64,000 nucleotides of DNA. It comes from UBA4874 sp002399435. GTDB taxonomy: Bacteria; Bacillota; Clostridia; Caldicoprobacterales; DTU083. The stretch covers positions 6,727-70,726 of the forward strand of contig DAISGI010000010.1 in NCBI GenBank assembly GCA_036823195.1, written 5' to 3'. The position numbers and the translations under genes were made by a program. This document shows positions 17,443-25,987 of this stretch, piece by piece (the stretch's first letter is position 1; the number at the start of each line of letters is the position of its first letter). The notes under the pieces are model-generated. The model saw nothing but the letters and a program-made list of their open reading frames with translations, was not told the origin of the DNA and made no database searches.

Positions 17443-17471
17443 GAAAAAAAAGTCAGTCCACATTGACTGAC
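17443..17471 (-). terminator. Terminator of the tRNA operon
   Basis: GTCAGTC (17452-17458) pairs perfectly with GACTGAC (17465-17471) around a six-base loop. On the minus strand the hairpin is followed by eight or nine T residues. It lies 16 bases past the CCA of the initiator tRNA. Confidence 0.93.
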
Positions 17472-17486
17472 CTTTCCATGAATAAT

Positions 17487-17562
<76 letters not shown>

Positions 17563-17570
17563 ATATTGTA

Positions 17571-17646
17571 TGGTGGAGCATACAGGACTCGAACCTGTGA
17601 CTTTCACCACGTCAAGATGACACTCTGCCAGCTGAGTTAATGCTCC
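17571..17646 (-). tRNA. tRNA-Val (GAC)
   Basis: A 76-base cloverleaf with encoded CCA. Acceptor GGAGCAT pairs with ATGCTCC, D stem ACTC/GAGT, anticodon stem TCATC/GGTGA with loop TTGACGT (anticodon GAC), T stem ACAGG/CCTGT. It is eight bases upstream of the initiator tRNA in one transcript. Confidence 0.95.
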
Positions 17647-17684
17647 ATTCCGTGCCGAATGTGTTCTGCATTCGGTACTTATTT

Positions 17685-17713
17685 ATTATAACCGAGAGCC
17701 AGCGATTTGTCAA
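17685..17713 (-). promoter_or_regulatory. Perfect-consensus promoter for the tRNA operon
   Basis: On the minus strand TTGACA (17708-17713), exactly 17 bases, then TATAAT (17685-17690). Both hexamers are full consensus, in keeping with a stable-RNA operon. A short CCGAATG/CATTCGG inverted repeat lies in the leader. Confidence 0.93.
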
Positions 17714-17968
17714 CAATCAAATATCGAAAATCAAGGAGAATCCCCCTAGGAGGGACTCTCCAAAAAGGGCCCGAAAAAATGATCCATTCTGTAAAACAAT
17801 GCTGAAACTAAATCAATATGGAAGGGGTGATACACAATAACCCGTCCGAATTTGCTTAGCCGATGTCATGACCATCTCAAGCCCTTGTGAAGTTATTGTA
17901 CCCAAGTAGCCGGAATTTAGCAGTGAAATATATGCTAAAGACTTGCCGCTCTGCCTATAAAGGAATTT
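17714..17968. other. Intergenic region between the tRNA promoter and rhaB, with one hairpin
   Basis: About 255 bases without a convincing gene. An inverted repeat (17735-17744 with 17752-17761; GGAGAATCCC/GGGACTCTCC, one mismatch) could end rhaB transcription coming from the right, but it lacks a clean T-run. The rest holds no start with ribosome site and no riboswitch fold that I recognise. Confidence 0.5.
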
Positions 17969-19468
17969 TCAGGAATCCTTTCTGTCTGATTCCTCCGACA
18001 GCAGCTTTGTGAATTTAGAGTACGCTTCCTCCCAAACATCGGTTTCTGTCGGCAAATAATTCTTCGTCGGAAAAGAGTCTTTCACAACCTGACGGATCTC
18101 ATTCTGATCCCGGACTTCACCCAGCGCCATTGCCTGAACCATCAGATTTCCGATGGCCGTCGCCTCCGTCGGCCCGCAAATTACCGGTTTGCCCAGCGCA
18201 TTGGCTGTAAATTGATTCAGCAGCCGGTTTTTGGTGCCTCCGCCAACGATGTGCAGGACATCCAGCGATTTGCCCAGTATGGCTTCCAGCCGCTTGAAGG
18301 ACCATCTGTACTTCAGGGCAAGACTTTCATAGACACACCGGAGTATCCCGCCTTTGTCCCGCGGTACCTGCTGTCCCGTCTGGCGACAGTACCGCTGTAC
18401 TTTTGCAGGCATGTCCCCGGCATGATAAAACAATCCGGCATCCGGATCGATCACAGACTGGAACGGAGCACTGGATTCCGCCAGACGTACCATGTCGTCA
18501 AAACTGTAGTGCTCTCCATTCCGGTCCCATTCCCTTTTGCATTCCTGTATAATCCAAAGGCCCATAATATTCTTCAGCAAGCGATATCTTCCGCCTACGC
18601 ATCCTTCGTTGGTATAATTCCATTTCAATGTGTCTTCATTGATAACCGGCCGGTCTGTTTCCACTCCCATCAGGGACCAGGTCCCACTGCTGAGAAAGGC
18701 AAAACTTCCTTCCGAAGCAGGGACAGCCGCGACCGCAGATCCGGTATCGTGGGTGGCCACCGCGATCAGCGGCACCTCTTCCATTCCGAGCTGAGATGCA
18801 AGCTTCTTATCTATCTTTCCCCGTTTGGTCCCCGGAACATCCAAATCCGTCAGATAGTGATCCGGAATATCCAGTTTCTTCAGCAGCGGTCTGTCCCAAT
18901 TGCCGCTGTTCGCATCCAGAAGCTGACTGGTTGTTGCTTCGGTAAACTCCGTCTTCTTCTCTCCTGTCAGAAAATAACTGAGAAGATCCGGGATAAAAAG
19001 CATGGCAGAAGCTTTCTCCAGAAGGTCCGGATTGGAGAGCCGGACAGAAAGGAGCTGATACAAGGTATTGAAAGATTGAAAGGCAATACCGGTACGCTCA
19101 TATATTTCCTCTTTGGAAACCTTTTGGAAGGCTTTTTCAGGAATGCCGTCCGTACGGACATCACGATAATGATATGGATTGCCCATCAACTGTCCTGAAC
19201 GATCCAACAGACCAAAATCCACACCCCAGGTATCAATTCCCACAGACGCAATGTCTCCTGCCTCCTGGCTGGAGAATTTCAGCAGGCCCTGGCAGATTTC
19301 CCGGTACAATCGAAGAATATCCCAGTAAGTGTGACCGGTGAGTTCCACCGGATCGTTGGAAAAGCGATGGCATTCCTTCATCTCAAGCCGCCTGCCGTTG
19401 AAACAACCGATCATGGCCCTGCCGCTGCTGGCACCCAGGTCAAATGCAATCATGCTCTGCTTTTTCAT
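17969..19468 (-). CDS. rhaB: Rhamnulokinase
   Basis: An FGGY-family carbohydrate kinase that phosphorylates L-rhamnulose at O-1 in the cytoplasm. 499 residues, standard for RhaB. N-terminal ATP-binding FDLGASSGRAM at 9-19, GIDTWGVDFGLLD, ATHDTGSAVAAVPA and FLSSGTWSLMG match rhamnulokinases rather than xylulo- or glycerol kinases; the C-terminal IVGGGTKNRLLNQFTANALGK is intact. SD GGGGAGG. No rhaA, rhaD or transporter lies in the window, so the rest of the pathway must be elsewhere. Confidence 0.93.
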   Translation of the reverse strand: MKKQSMIAFDLGASSGRAMIGCFNGRRLEMKECHRFSNDPVELTGHTYWDILRLYREICQGLLKFSSQEAGDIASVGIDTWGVDFGLLDRSGQLMGNPYHYRDVRTDGIPEKAFQKVSKEEIYERTGIAFQSFNTLYQLLSVRLSNPDLLEKASAMLFIPDLLSYFLTGEKKTEFTEATTSQLLDANSGNWDRPLLKKLDIPDHYLTDLDVPGTKRGKIDKKLASQLGMEEVPLIAVATHDTGSAVAAVPASEGSFAFLSSGTWSLMGVETDRPVINEDTLKWNYTNEGCVGGRYRLLKNIMGLWIIQECKREWDRNGEHYSFDDMVRLAESSAPFQSVIDPDAGLFYHAGDMPAKVQRYCRQTGQQVPRDKGGILRCVYESLALKYRWSFKRLEAILGKSLDVLHIVGGGTKNRLLNQFTANALGKPVICGPTEATAIGNLMVQAMALGEVRDQNEIRQVVKDSFPTKNYLPTETDVWEEAYSKFTKLLSEESDRKDS

Positions 19469-19583
19469 TGCATAACCTCCCCTATCCTTTCCGCTTCTTT
19501 ATTGTTTCATGATTCTTTTTTGCTTTCTTTCCCATTCGTCTTCATTCTATGCCGCTGTGAAGCAATGAAGCAGTCCGGGAGGA

Positions 19584-20168
19584 TCAGTTCAATTCATCCA
19601 GAGTCAGCTGAAAACTGGGCAGAAACTGCTCCATAAAGTAGGACACCTCCGGGTGATCCACCTTCATCTGTTCCAGTTCCCGGTAAATGGTCCGTTCTGC
19701 CCTGGAAAACTCCTTATTGCCGGCTTTCAGCTCCTCCAGGCATTTCAGATAGGCACAAAGTTTGTCCGCCTCCTTGACAATCCTCCAATGCTCCTGATCC
19801 TCCGGGATCGGAAACAGCACCGATTTATACTCCGGCTGCAATTCCCCGGGCAGCATGGCCAGCAGCCTTTTATTCGCCACTTTTTCAATATCCTTATATG
19901 CTTTTTTGATTTCGGGATTAAAATATTTTATGGGAGTCGCCAGATCACCGGTAATCACTTCGCTTGCTTCATGATAGACAGCCAGAAGCAGGACTCTCTG
20001 AGGATCCACATTTCCCCCATAGAACCTGTTTCGGACAATCGCTAGGTTATGGGCAATCATTGCGACCTGCAAGCTGTGCTCCTGAATGCTTTCCCTGCTT
20101 ACGTTGCGCATCAGGCCCCAACGCTGTATAAACCTCATTCTGGAAAGATAGGCAAAAAAATGACTCAC
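19584..20168 (-). CDS. YfbR-like HD-domain 5'-nucleotidase
   Basis: A 194-residue HD-superfamily protein like E. coli YfbR, which removes the 5' phosphate of deoxynucleoside monophosphates. The metal site is EHS (residues 30-32) with a second motif YHEASEVITGDLATPIKYF. The HD pair of E. coli YfbR reads HE in that position. A third acidic ligand is probably in the IVKEADKLCAYLKCLEE helix. The start is GTG at 20168 behind GAGGTGA. It is followed by rhaB on the same strand with no obvious functional link. Confidence 0.82.
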   Translation of the reverse strand: MSHFFAYLSRMRFIQRWGLMRNVSRESIQEHSLQVAMIAHNLAIVRNRFYGGNVDPQRVLLLAVYHEASEVITGDLATPIKYFNPEIKKAYKDIEKVANKRLLAMLPGELQPEYKSVLFPIPEDQEHWRIVKEADKLCAYLKCLEELKAGNKEFSRAERTIYRELEQMKVDHPEVSYFMEQFLPSFQLTLDELN

Positions 20169-20224
20169 GCAGGAATCACCTCAATCCTTTCTGTTCTGCA
20201 GAAAACAGATCATTCTGCCGGACA

Positions 20225-21445
20225 TTACTCATTGACCTGAAATCCATTCTGTCCCAAATGGGTGGTGGTTTCCTCCCACACCGAACGGATTCGCTCCTCC
20301 GCGGAACCACTCAGCTTTCCATTCTTCATAAATTTGCCGACCGGCAACACCCGGAAATCCGGCTTTCCGTTCTGGGAGAACCGGTAAACCCAGGTCGGTG
20401 TATAGGAAATATCTCCCAGATGTATGGCCCCCGTATTGCCATCCCTGTTGATTTTCAGATCAAGAATCACACCGCTGTCCCGATAGGGATCCCGCTGATT
20501 GGATATAAAGTTTCCCAGGGAATAAATCAGGAACACCTCTTTTTCCGTACCGTCTTCCAGACGGACTTTCCTGCGCTCCATGGGCTGCAGAACATGCGGA
20601 TGACTTCCGAAAATAATATCCACGCCCTGGGATATCAGAAAATCCGCCATTTCCTTCTGGGAGTCGTTGGGATTCCTTTGATATTCCGTTCCCCAGTGGA
20701 TACAGGTAATCAATACCTCCGCACCTTCCTCCCTGGCGCGATGAATGTCTTCACGAATTCTGTCCTTGTCTATATAGTTTATCGTAAATGGCAGTTTCCT
20801 GTCCGGAATGGTAACTTCCATACCGTTCGTTCCATAGGTATAGGCAAGAATCCCTATTTTGATATCATTTTTCTCAACCATCAGAATACGGTCCCGCTCT
20901 TCAGAAGTCCGTGCCGTACCGGTATGAAGGATCCCATTCTCATCCAGGGTATCCAATGTGTGGACAGTGCCAAACTCCCTGCCATCCAAAGCATGATTGT
21001 TTGCAGTCGTAAGAATTTGAAATCCTGCATTCTTCAATGCCCCGATCAAAGCTGCAGGGCTACGGAAATTGGGATATCCGCCATATCCTTTTTCTTCATT
21101 GCTGATTGTCGTTTCGAGGTTGCCTATGACGATATCGGCGCCTTTCAGATAAGGCTGGATATCTTCAAAAAAATGATTGAAATGATAGGAGCCATCTGCC
21201 TGCAAGCCGGCTTCCACCTGAGGATCATGCATCATAATGTCCCCAACTGCCCGTAACTCCAGAGTGGTTGTTTTCGGTACAGGAGACGGCTTTGGAGTCT
21301 TCGGATGGATGGAGGAGGATTGGCTCGCTTCCGGTCCGGTAAAAACATCCTGCGGTTTTGGCCCGGCGCAGGATACCAGCAAAAAGATACAGATAAAAGC
21401 GGTAAGAATCAAATGGATTCTCTTTACTCTTTTCAATCGTAACAT
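20225..21445 (-). CDS. CapA-family (PGA_cap) lipoprotein
   Basis: A 406-residue calcineurin-fold protein of the CapA/PgsA type. It opens with a lipoprotein signal ending in LVSC, then a Ser/Pro/Thr-rich linker, then the enzyme domain: AVGDIMMHDPQ near 66, IGNLETTISN, TTANNHALDG, ITCIHWGTEYQRNP, GSHPHVLQP and YSLGNFISNQ. These are metal-ligand motifs of the metallophosphatase superfamily. The family is linked to poly-gamma-glutamate anchoring in capsule operons, but no capB/capC genes are here, so a different envelope role is likely. Own promoter at 21483-21511. Confidence 0.88.
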   Translation of the reverse strand: MLRLKRVKRIHLILTAFICIFLLVSCAGPKPQDVFTGPEASQSSSIHPKTPKPSPVPKTTTLELRAVGDIMMHDPQVEAGLQADGSYHFNHFFEDIQPYLKGADIVIGNLETTISNEEKGYGGYPNFRSPAALIGALKNAGFQILTTANNHALDGREFGTVHTLDTLDENGILHTGTARTSEERDRILMVEKNDIKIGILAYTYGTNGMEVTIPDRKLPFTINYIDKDRIREDIHRAREEGAEVLITCIHWGTEYQRNPNDSQKEMADFLISQGVDIIFGSHPHVLQPMERRKVRLEDGTEKEVFLIYSLGNFISNQRDPYRDSGVILDLKINRDGNTGAIHLGDISYTPTWVYRFSQNGKPDFRVLPVGKFMKNGKLSGSAEERIRSVWEETTTHLGQNGFQVNE

Positions 21446-21482
21446 CTCCTATTAATCTCCTGTCCTGAATGGTTACGAAGAA

Positions 21483-21511
21483 AGTATAACATAATTTCTG
21501 CCCACGGACAA
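21483..21511 (-). promoter_or_regulatory. Promoter for the CapA-like gene
   Basis: Minus-strand TTGTCC (21506-21511), 17 bases, TATACT (21483-21488). The start codon lies about 38 bases downstream. Confidence 0.65.
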
Positions 21512-21562
21512 ATCAAGCTGTTATTTAACCCGTATCCATGTCCTGTCATTTGTACCTTTCAT

Positions 21563-21788
21563 TTATTACTCTACTTGCATTACTCTGTTTGTATCACTCT
21601 ACTCACATTACTCTGTTTGTANNNNNNNNNNNNNNNNNNNNNNNNNNNNNNNNNNNNNNNNNNNNNNNNNNNNNNNNNNNNNNNNNNNNNNNNNNNNNNN
21701 NNNNNNNNNNNNNNNNNNNNNTCTGTTTGTATCACTCTACTCACATTACTCTGTTTGTATTATTCTGTTTATTCTGTTTGCATTACTC
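21563..21788. repeat. 28-base tandem repeat interrupted by an assembly gap
   Basis: The unit starts ATTACTCTGTTTGTATCACT (28 bases in all). It is seen as one full copy plus a partial on each side of the gap, with degenerate half-units at both ends (for example 21563 and 21757-21788). No spacers are present, so it is a minisatellite-like array and not a CRISPR. The true copy number is hidden by the N run. Confidence 0.85.
21622..21721. other. 100-base N run (scaffold gap)
   Basis: Exactly 100 N, a conventional placeholder length. Identical repeat units flank both sides, so the break is most likely due to an unresolved tandem array. Confidence 0.98.
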
Positions 21789-22636
21789 TATTTTTTGCCC
21801 TGTTCGTAGCTGCTCAGCCGATAAGAGAAGACACAGCCAATCACGAGGAGCAGCACACACAGAAGATAAAGCCAGCTCCACCCAATGCCTGGAAAAATGG
21901 AAAAAACCGAACCAATGGTAAAGCCGAATATGGCATAATAGGTATATCCATATGCCTTCTGAAACAACAAATTGATGATTTTGGCAAATGCAAGGATGCT
22001 CAGCACCGCTCCGATTCCCGCCGGGATCAGGACAGAAAGATCCAGACTGGACAGCCCCTCCAGCAAAACCGAATATACCCCCAGATACATCAGAATAAAG
22101 GAGGTGCTGATACCGGGAAGCAAAGTTCCCAATCCGACAATGGCACCATAAAGGGCCGTATACAAAAGTCCGGTACGGGCATGGGAAACCGTCCGCACTG
22201 CAGAGCCCTCCAGATTGGAAAGCAGGAGCGTGACCACGAGCGTCAATATGCAAATGATCAGATATCGGTAGCGAAACCCCTGCTTATTGGATTGCTTTTT
22301 CAAAGACGGGAAAGTTCCGACCATAAGACCGATAAAAAGAAATTTAACCGGAATCTCAAAATTTTCAAACAAATAATGAATGACCCTGCTGAAGGCCAGC
22401 ACTCCCAAAACGATTCCCAATGCCATGGGAGCGTATTTGAAAACCTTCTTTTTGAAATCTGTAAAGATATGAGCGAGTGCTTCGGTTATTTCTTCATAAA
22501 CACCCAGCAAAATGGCAAGAGTCCCTCCGCTGACACCTGGTGCAATCGCACCGATCCCGATGACCAGCCCTTTTAAAAAATCAGTAACCAATCCCACACC
22601 CCTCACTGTCACGGGCAAAACATAAATCATATTCAC
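21788..22636 (-). CDS. DUF368/PopT-family polyprenyl-phosphate transporter
   Basis: A 282-residue polytopic membrane protein. The two hallmark inverted segments, GIGAIAPGVSGGTLAILLGVYE and GLGTLLPGISTSFILMYLGVY, are typical of DUF368. Members (PopT) have been linked to recycling undecaprenyl phosphate across the membrane, the lipid carrier for wall precursors. About eight helices are visible. The gene ends right at the 28-base repeat array. Confidence 0.88.
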   Translation of the reverse strand: MNMIYVLPVTVRGVGLVTDFLKGLVIGIGAIAPGVSGGTLAILLGVYEEITEALAHIFTDFKKKVFKYAPMALGIVLGVLAFSRVIHYLFENFEIPVKFLFIGLMVGTFPSLKKQSNKQGFRYRYLIICILTLVVTLLLSNLEGSAVRTVSHARTGLLYTALYGAIVGLGTLLPGISTSFILMYLGVYSVLLEGLSSLDLSVLIPAGIGAVLSILAFAKIINLLFQKAYGYTYYAIFGFTIGSVFSIFPGIGWSWLYLLCVLLLVIGCVFSYRLSSYEQGKK

Positions 22637-22694
22637 CCTCTGTTATAGCAGGTTCCATCTTATAACAAAGACAGGGATCTGTAAAGGCCTGATT

Positions 22695-24371
22695 TCAGAA
22701 AACATCTGTCACTTCCCCTTCAAAACAGCTTCCTCCTATGAACTCCCGGAGTATGGAATTGTTGGGAACCTCGGTAGAATCCAGACTTACGAAATATTTC
22801 AGAAAGTTCTTCAGCCGATTCACTTCCATGTAAAAAGGATGCTCCCCTGGTACCCCTTCCAGCAGCGGCAGAAGATATGGCTTCAGCGCTGCCAGCTCAT
22901 AGAGCAGTGCGGAATTGAACATGATGTCCGCCAATTCCTGAAAGGGAAATATGTTCTTCTCTTCTCCCCTTCTGACGGAAGACCACATTTCCAGGGTTTT
23001 CTCCACGGATGTGCCGCGAAAGCGATAGTCCCGTACCATTCTTCGGATCAGCCGTACATCTGTTGTCGGAATCCGGTTATGATTGTCCACATTCAGTTGG
23101 GTCAGGGCACTGACATAGATTTTGAATTTGTTTTCCCCCGGTATCATTTCTGTCAGTTTCTCATTCATGCCGTGAATTCCTTCCACAATAATGGGCTGAT
23201 CTTCCGATAAACGAATCACGTTGCCAATATATTCCCGTTCTCCTGTCAGAAAATTATAATGGGGAAGCTCCACTTCCTGACCCTGAATCAGCCGTGTCAT
23301 CTGTTCGTTGAACAATTCCAGGTCAATCACATCAATGGACTCCAGATCTTGTTTTCCATTTTCATCCACAGGAACCTGATTTCGATTCAGAAAGTAATTA
23401 TCCATGGATATTGGCACGGGATGCAGGCCATTCACCATCAGCTGTATTTTCAGTCTCTGCGCAAATGTTGTCTTTCCGGAAGAGGAGGGACCGGCAATCA
23501 GAATCAGTCGGATCGCATCCTTCCGGCGGGCGATTTTCTCCGCCATTCCTGCAATCTGGTTTTCCTGATAGGCTTCCCCAATCCGGATCAGTTCCTGCCC
23601 CTTTCCTTCTTCAATGCAGTTGTTCAGTTCCGCTATATTTCGTATTCCCAGGGAATCAGACCACTTTTCGGCCTGCCGGAAGACCCTGAACAATTTGGGA
23701 TTGTCCTGAAAACGCCGCAAACGGTTTGTCTCTTCCATGGAAGGATACTGCAGAATGACACCGGGAAGATAGAACTTCAGGCCAAACTGCTTCAGATACC
23801 CTGTGGAAGGCACCATATAACCATACAGGTAATCCGTCATCCAGCCGCACTGATACAAACTGATGGTATCCTCGGGACGGTATGCCAGGATTTTCGACTT
23901 ATCCGAAAAACGCATTTTCCGGTAGATTGCCTCCGCCTCTTCCCTGGAGACCTCAGTTTTCTGAAAGGGTTCATTCCGTTTAATGATTTCTCTCATTTGC
24001 TGTTCGATCCGATGTACCTGCCTGGGTGTAAGGGTAATTCTGCCGTGTACTTCACAGTAGAGGCCGTTGCCAAAGGAATGTTCCACAGAAACCGTACAGT
24101 CCGGAAACACCTCCCTGCAGGCACGGATAAAGACAAACGTCAGGCTTCGGGTATAAATGCGCTCCCCATCCTTCATGGACAGGTCCACCGGCTCCACTTT
24201 GCAATCCATTTCCAGCGGATAGGTCAGTTCCCGGATACGGTTGTTCACCTTGGCTGCCACAATCAGAGGGGAACCGGGATCCAAGGGAATCGAAAACAGC
24301 TCCCGGAGAACCGTGCCCTTTTTTACAGGGGTGGTTTTCCCACCCCATTTCACCTGTATTGTCTGTTCCAT
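22695..24371 (-). CDS. Uridine-kinase-like P-loop protein with N-terminal TGS-like region
   Basis: 558 residues from the ATG at 24371 (SD AAAGGAG). Residues 1-60 resemble a TGS/ubiquitin-like domain (QVKWGGKTTPVKKGTVLREL), followed by a threonyl-tRNA-synthetase-like second domain (HSFGNGLYCEV). The C-terminal half is a phosphoribulokinase/uridine-kinase fold: Walker A AGPSSSGKTTFAQRL, SMDNYFLNR, IIVEGIHGMNEKL and RLIRRMVRDYRFRG. Proteins with this layout are widespread in Clostridia; substrate is not established. A frame extending 30 codons upstream lacks a ribosome site. Confidence 0.85.
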   Translation of the reverse strand: MEQTIQVKWGGKTTPVKKGTVLRELFSIPLDPGSPLIVAAKVNNRIRELTYPLEMDCKVEPVDLSMKDGERIYTRSLTFVFIRACREVFPDCTVSVEHSFGNGLYCEVHGRITLTPRQVHRIEQQMREIIKRNEPFQKTEVSREEAEAIYRKMRFSDKSKILAYRPEDTISLYQCGWMTDYLYGYMVPSTGYLKQFGLKFYLPGVILQYPSMEETNRLRRFQDNPKLFRVFRQAEKWSDSLGIRNIAELNNCIEEGKGQELIRIGEAYQENQIAGMAEKIARRKDAIRLILIAGPSSSGKTTFAQRLKIQLMVNGLHPVPISMDNYFLNRNQVPVDENGKQDLESIDVIDLELFNEQMTRLIQGQEVELPHYNFLTGEREYIGNVIRLSEDQPIIVEGIHGMNEKLTEMIPGENKFKIYVSALTQLNVDNHNRIPTTDVRLIRRMVRDYRFRGTSVEKTLEMWSSVRRGEEKNIFPFQELADIMFNSALLYELAALKPYLLPLLEGVPGEHPFYMEVNRLKNFLKYFVSLDSTEVPNNSILREFIGGSCFEGEVTDVF

Positions 24372-24412
24372 CCAAATTCTCCTTTCGAAACAGCGCGGAG
24401 AACAGCGTCTGT

Positions 24413-25810
24413 TTATCGGTAATATATTATACCCTGTATGGGCCGATAAAAATTCTTGCACAGAAGCTCTGTGGAAATTTGTTTGCCGTTTTCATACTTC
24501 ACCCGGTACGTATTCAGACGGTAGCCAGTCCGGGATTTTACATGCACTTTCTGTCCACCGGAAGCGGCAACATACTTGCCCTTTGTGTCCAATACTTTTT
24601 TGGGCTCCGGTGCCGGAATCGTCTCCAGCAGATCCGTAACCAGCTTGTAACTTCCCGAATTTGGGATCGGTTCTCCATAAAGATCAACATATACCAGATT
24701 TCCCTTCCGGTAAGTATGGAAAAAGATTGGGGTTTTCCGATTGTTCCGGAACTTTAAATCCGCCGATCCATAGGATACCGTTGCATCCATGCCGGGCGGC
24801 AGATAGGATACCGGGAAAGAATGATGATAACGTTCCACAATCTTCATCCCGGCCAATGCAGCAGAATTAAAAACAGTGGAAGAGGCCTGGCACACCCCGC
24901 CTCCAAAATCATCTTTCATGCTCTTGTCTGCCGTAATAACCGGTGCGGTTCGAAATCCCCTGGCCCCGGTTCTTGGTCCTACGGACTTATTGAAGGAAAA
25001 CACTTCGCCGGGATTCACCTTCAGACCGTTCAGCTTGCCGAGCGACAGCTCGATATTATGAATGCGGTTTGCACTGCTGCTCTTCAGATCCGTGCCGAAA
25101 GACACGATACGCTGCGTGGCTTTTTGAAGATCCGCTTTCCGTACCGCAGGCTCCACAGGGACAGGATCCATGGTGACCGTACCAGGCTTGCCGGACTGCA
25201 GGATTCGCTCGGCAGACTGATAAAGGGCTTCCCCATCCACCGCTTGCCCTGATTTCTCAGAGGTAAAAGTAAACTGGTTCTCCTTTTCGGGAGTAAACTG
25301 CATGTCGGCATTTACCGGCGCAATGGTCAGCTCTTTGGCGATGGACAGCACCGCATCGTGAATCCGGGGGATATTCATGGTCAGTTCCGTTTCCTTATGG
25401 ACCCCTTCCTTCCGGATTTTCTCCACTTGCCGATATCTTTCCTCCAGCTTTCCTTCCCTGCCCAGCTGATACAATTCATTCAGCATATCTTCCCAATTGA
25501 CCCGGGCATCGATCTCCGTTTGCCCAAATGACCAGCTCCGGTCCCGATACGTCAGATCCACCTTTAAATTTGCAAGCCGCTCCGAGGCCTTTTGGGAGAA
25601 CTGTTTCTTTGCTTCCGGCAGGGTAAGGCCTTTCAGCGCCGTATTGTCCAGATAGGTTCCCTCATAAAAAGTATCGTGTTCCACGGTTTCCTTCATATGT
25701 GCAATGCGCTTTTCCTCTGCCCATTTCTTACGATAGGACTGATAAACCGTCCCACCGGTAAACAAAATCACGGCAGCCAACAGAATCCACAGGACATGTT
25801 TCTTTTTCAT
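24413..25810 (-). CDS. VanW-family membrane-anchored protein with PG-binding-4-like domain
   Basis: 465 residues. An N-terminal anchor (HVLWILLAAVILFTGGTVY) precedes a repeat-like extracellular part (residues about 50-230, the peptidoglycan-binding-4/YoaR arrangement), then the VanW domain: VNPGEVFSFNKSVGPRTGARGF and GGGVCQASSTVFNSAALAG, ending MDATVSYGSADLKFRN. A short beta-rich tail follows (about 400-465). VanW proteins are cell-surface proteins of unknown activity despite the link to vancomycin clusters; none of the van resistance genes is present. SD AGGAGG. It ends 42 bases before the uridine-kinase-like gene. Confidence 0.88.
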   Translation of the reverse strand: MKKKHVLWILLAAVILFTGGTVYQSYRKKWAEEKRIAHMKETVEHDTFYEGTYLDNTALKGLTLPEAKKQFSQKASERLANLKVDLTYRDRSWSFGQTEIDARVNWEDMLNELYQLGREGKLEERYRQVEKIRKEGVHKETELTMNIPRIHDAVLSIAKELTIAPVNADMQFTPEKENQFTFTSEKSGQAVDGEALYQSAERILQSGKPGTVTMDPVPVEPAVRKADLQKATQRIVSFGTDLKSSSANRIHNIELSLGKLNGLKVNPGEVFSFNKSVGPRTGARGFRTAPVITADKSMKDDFGGGVCQASSTVFNSAALAGMKIVERYHHSFPVSYLPPGMDATVSYGSADLKFRNNRKTPIFFHTYRKGNLVYVDLYGEPIPNSGSYKLVTDLLETIPAPEPKKVLDTKGKYVAASGGQKVHVKSRTGYRLNTYRVKYENGKQISTELLCKNFYRPIQGIIYYR

Positions 25811-25925
25811 GCGATTGCCTCCTAAATGATGATACAGATACTATGGTCAATATATCACATTCAGGAATAAATATGAAAGCAAAGGTATTAAAAAAGCCTT
25901 ACAAAATTATTAATTCGTCAATAAC

Positions 25926-25959
25926 AAAAGAAACCACCGGAAAACCGGCAGCTTCTTTT
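25926..25959 (-). terminator. Terminator of the two-component/GerMN operon
   Basis: Minus-strand AAGAAGCTGCCGG pairs with CCGGTGGTTTCTT around a TTTT loop (some mismatches), followed by TTTTG. It lies 29 bases after the last GerMN gene. Confidence 0.8.
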
Positions 25960-25987
25960 TCTGTTCCAGCCTAAAGGGGTTTCCCCC

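Noticed and set aside
17714..17968. Riboswitch or small RNA between the tRNA promoter and rhaB
   Set aside because: No known aptamer core was recognised and there is no clear promoter-terminator pair enclosing the region.
21563..21788. Possible CRISPR array (28-base units)
   Set aside because: Units follow each other directly with no spacers, are degenerate, and no cas gene is present.
24413..25810. Vancomycin resistance gene cluster
   Set aside because: VanW domains are widespread in Clostridia; no vanA/H/X-type genes lie nearby.
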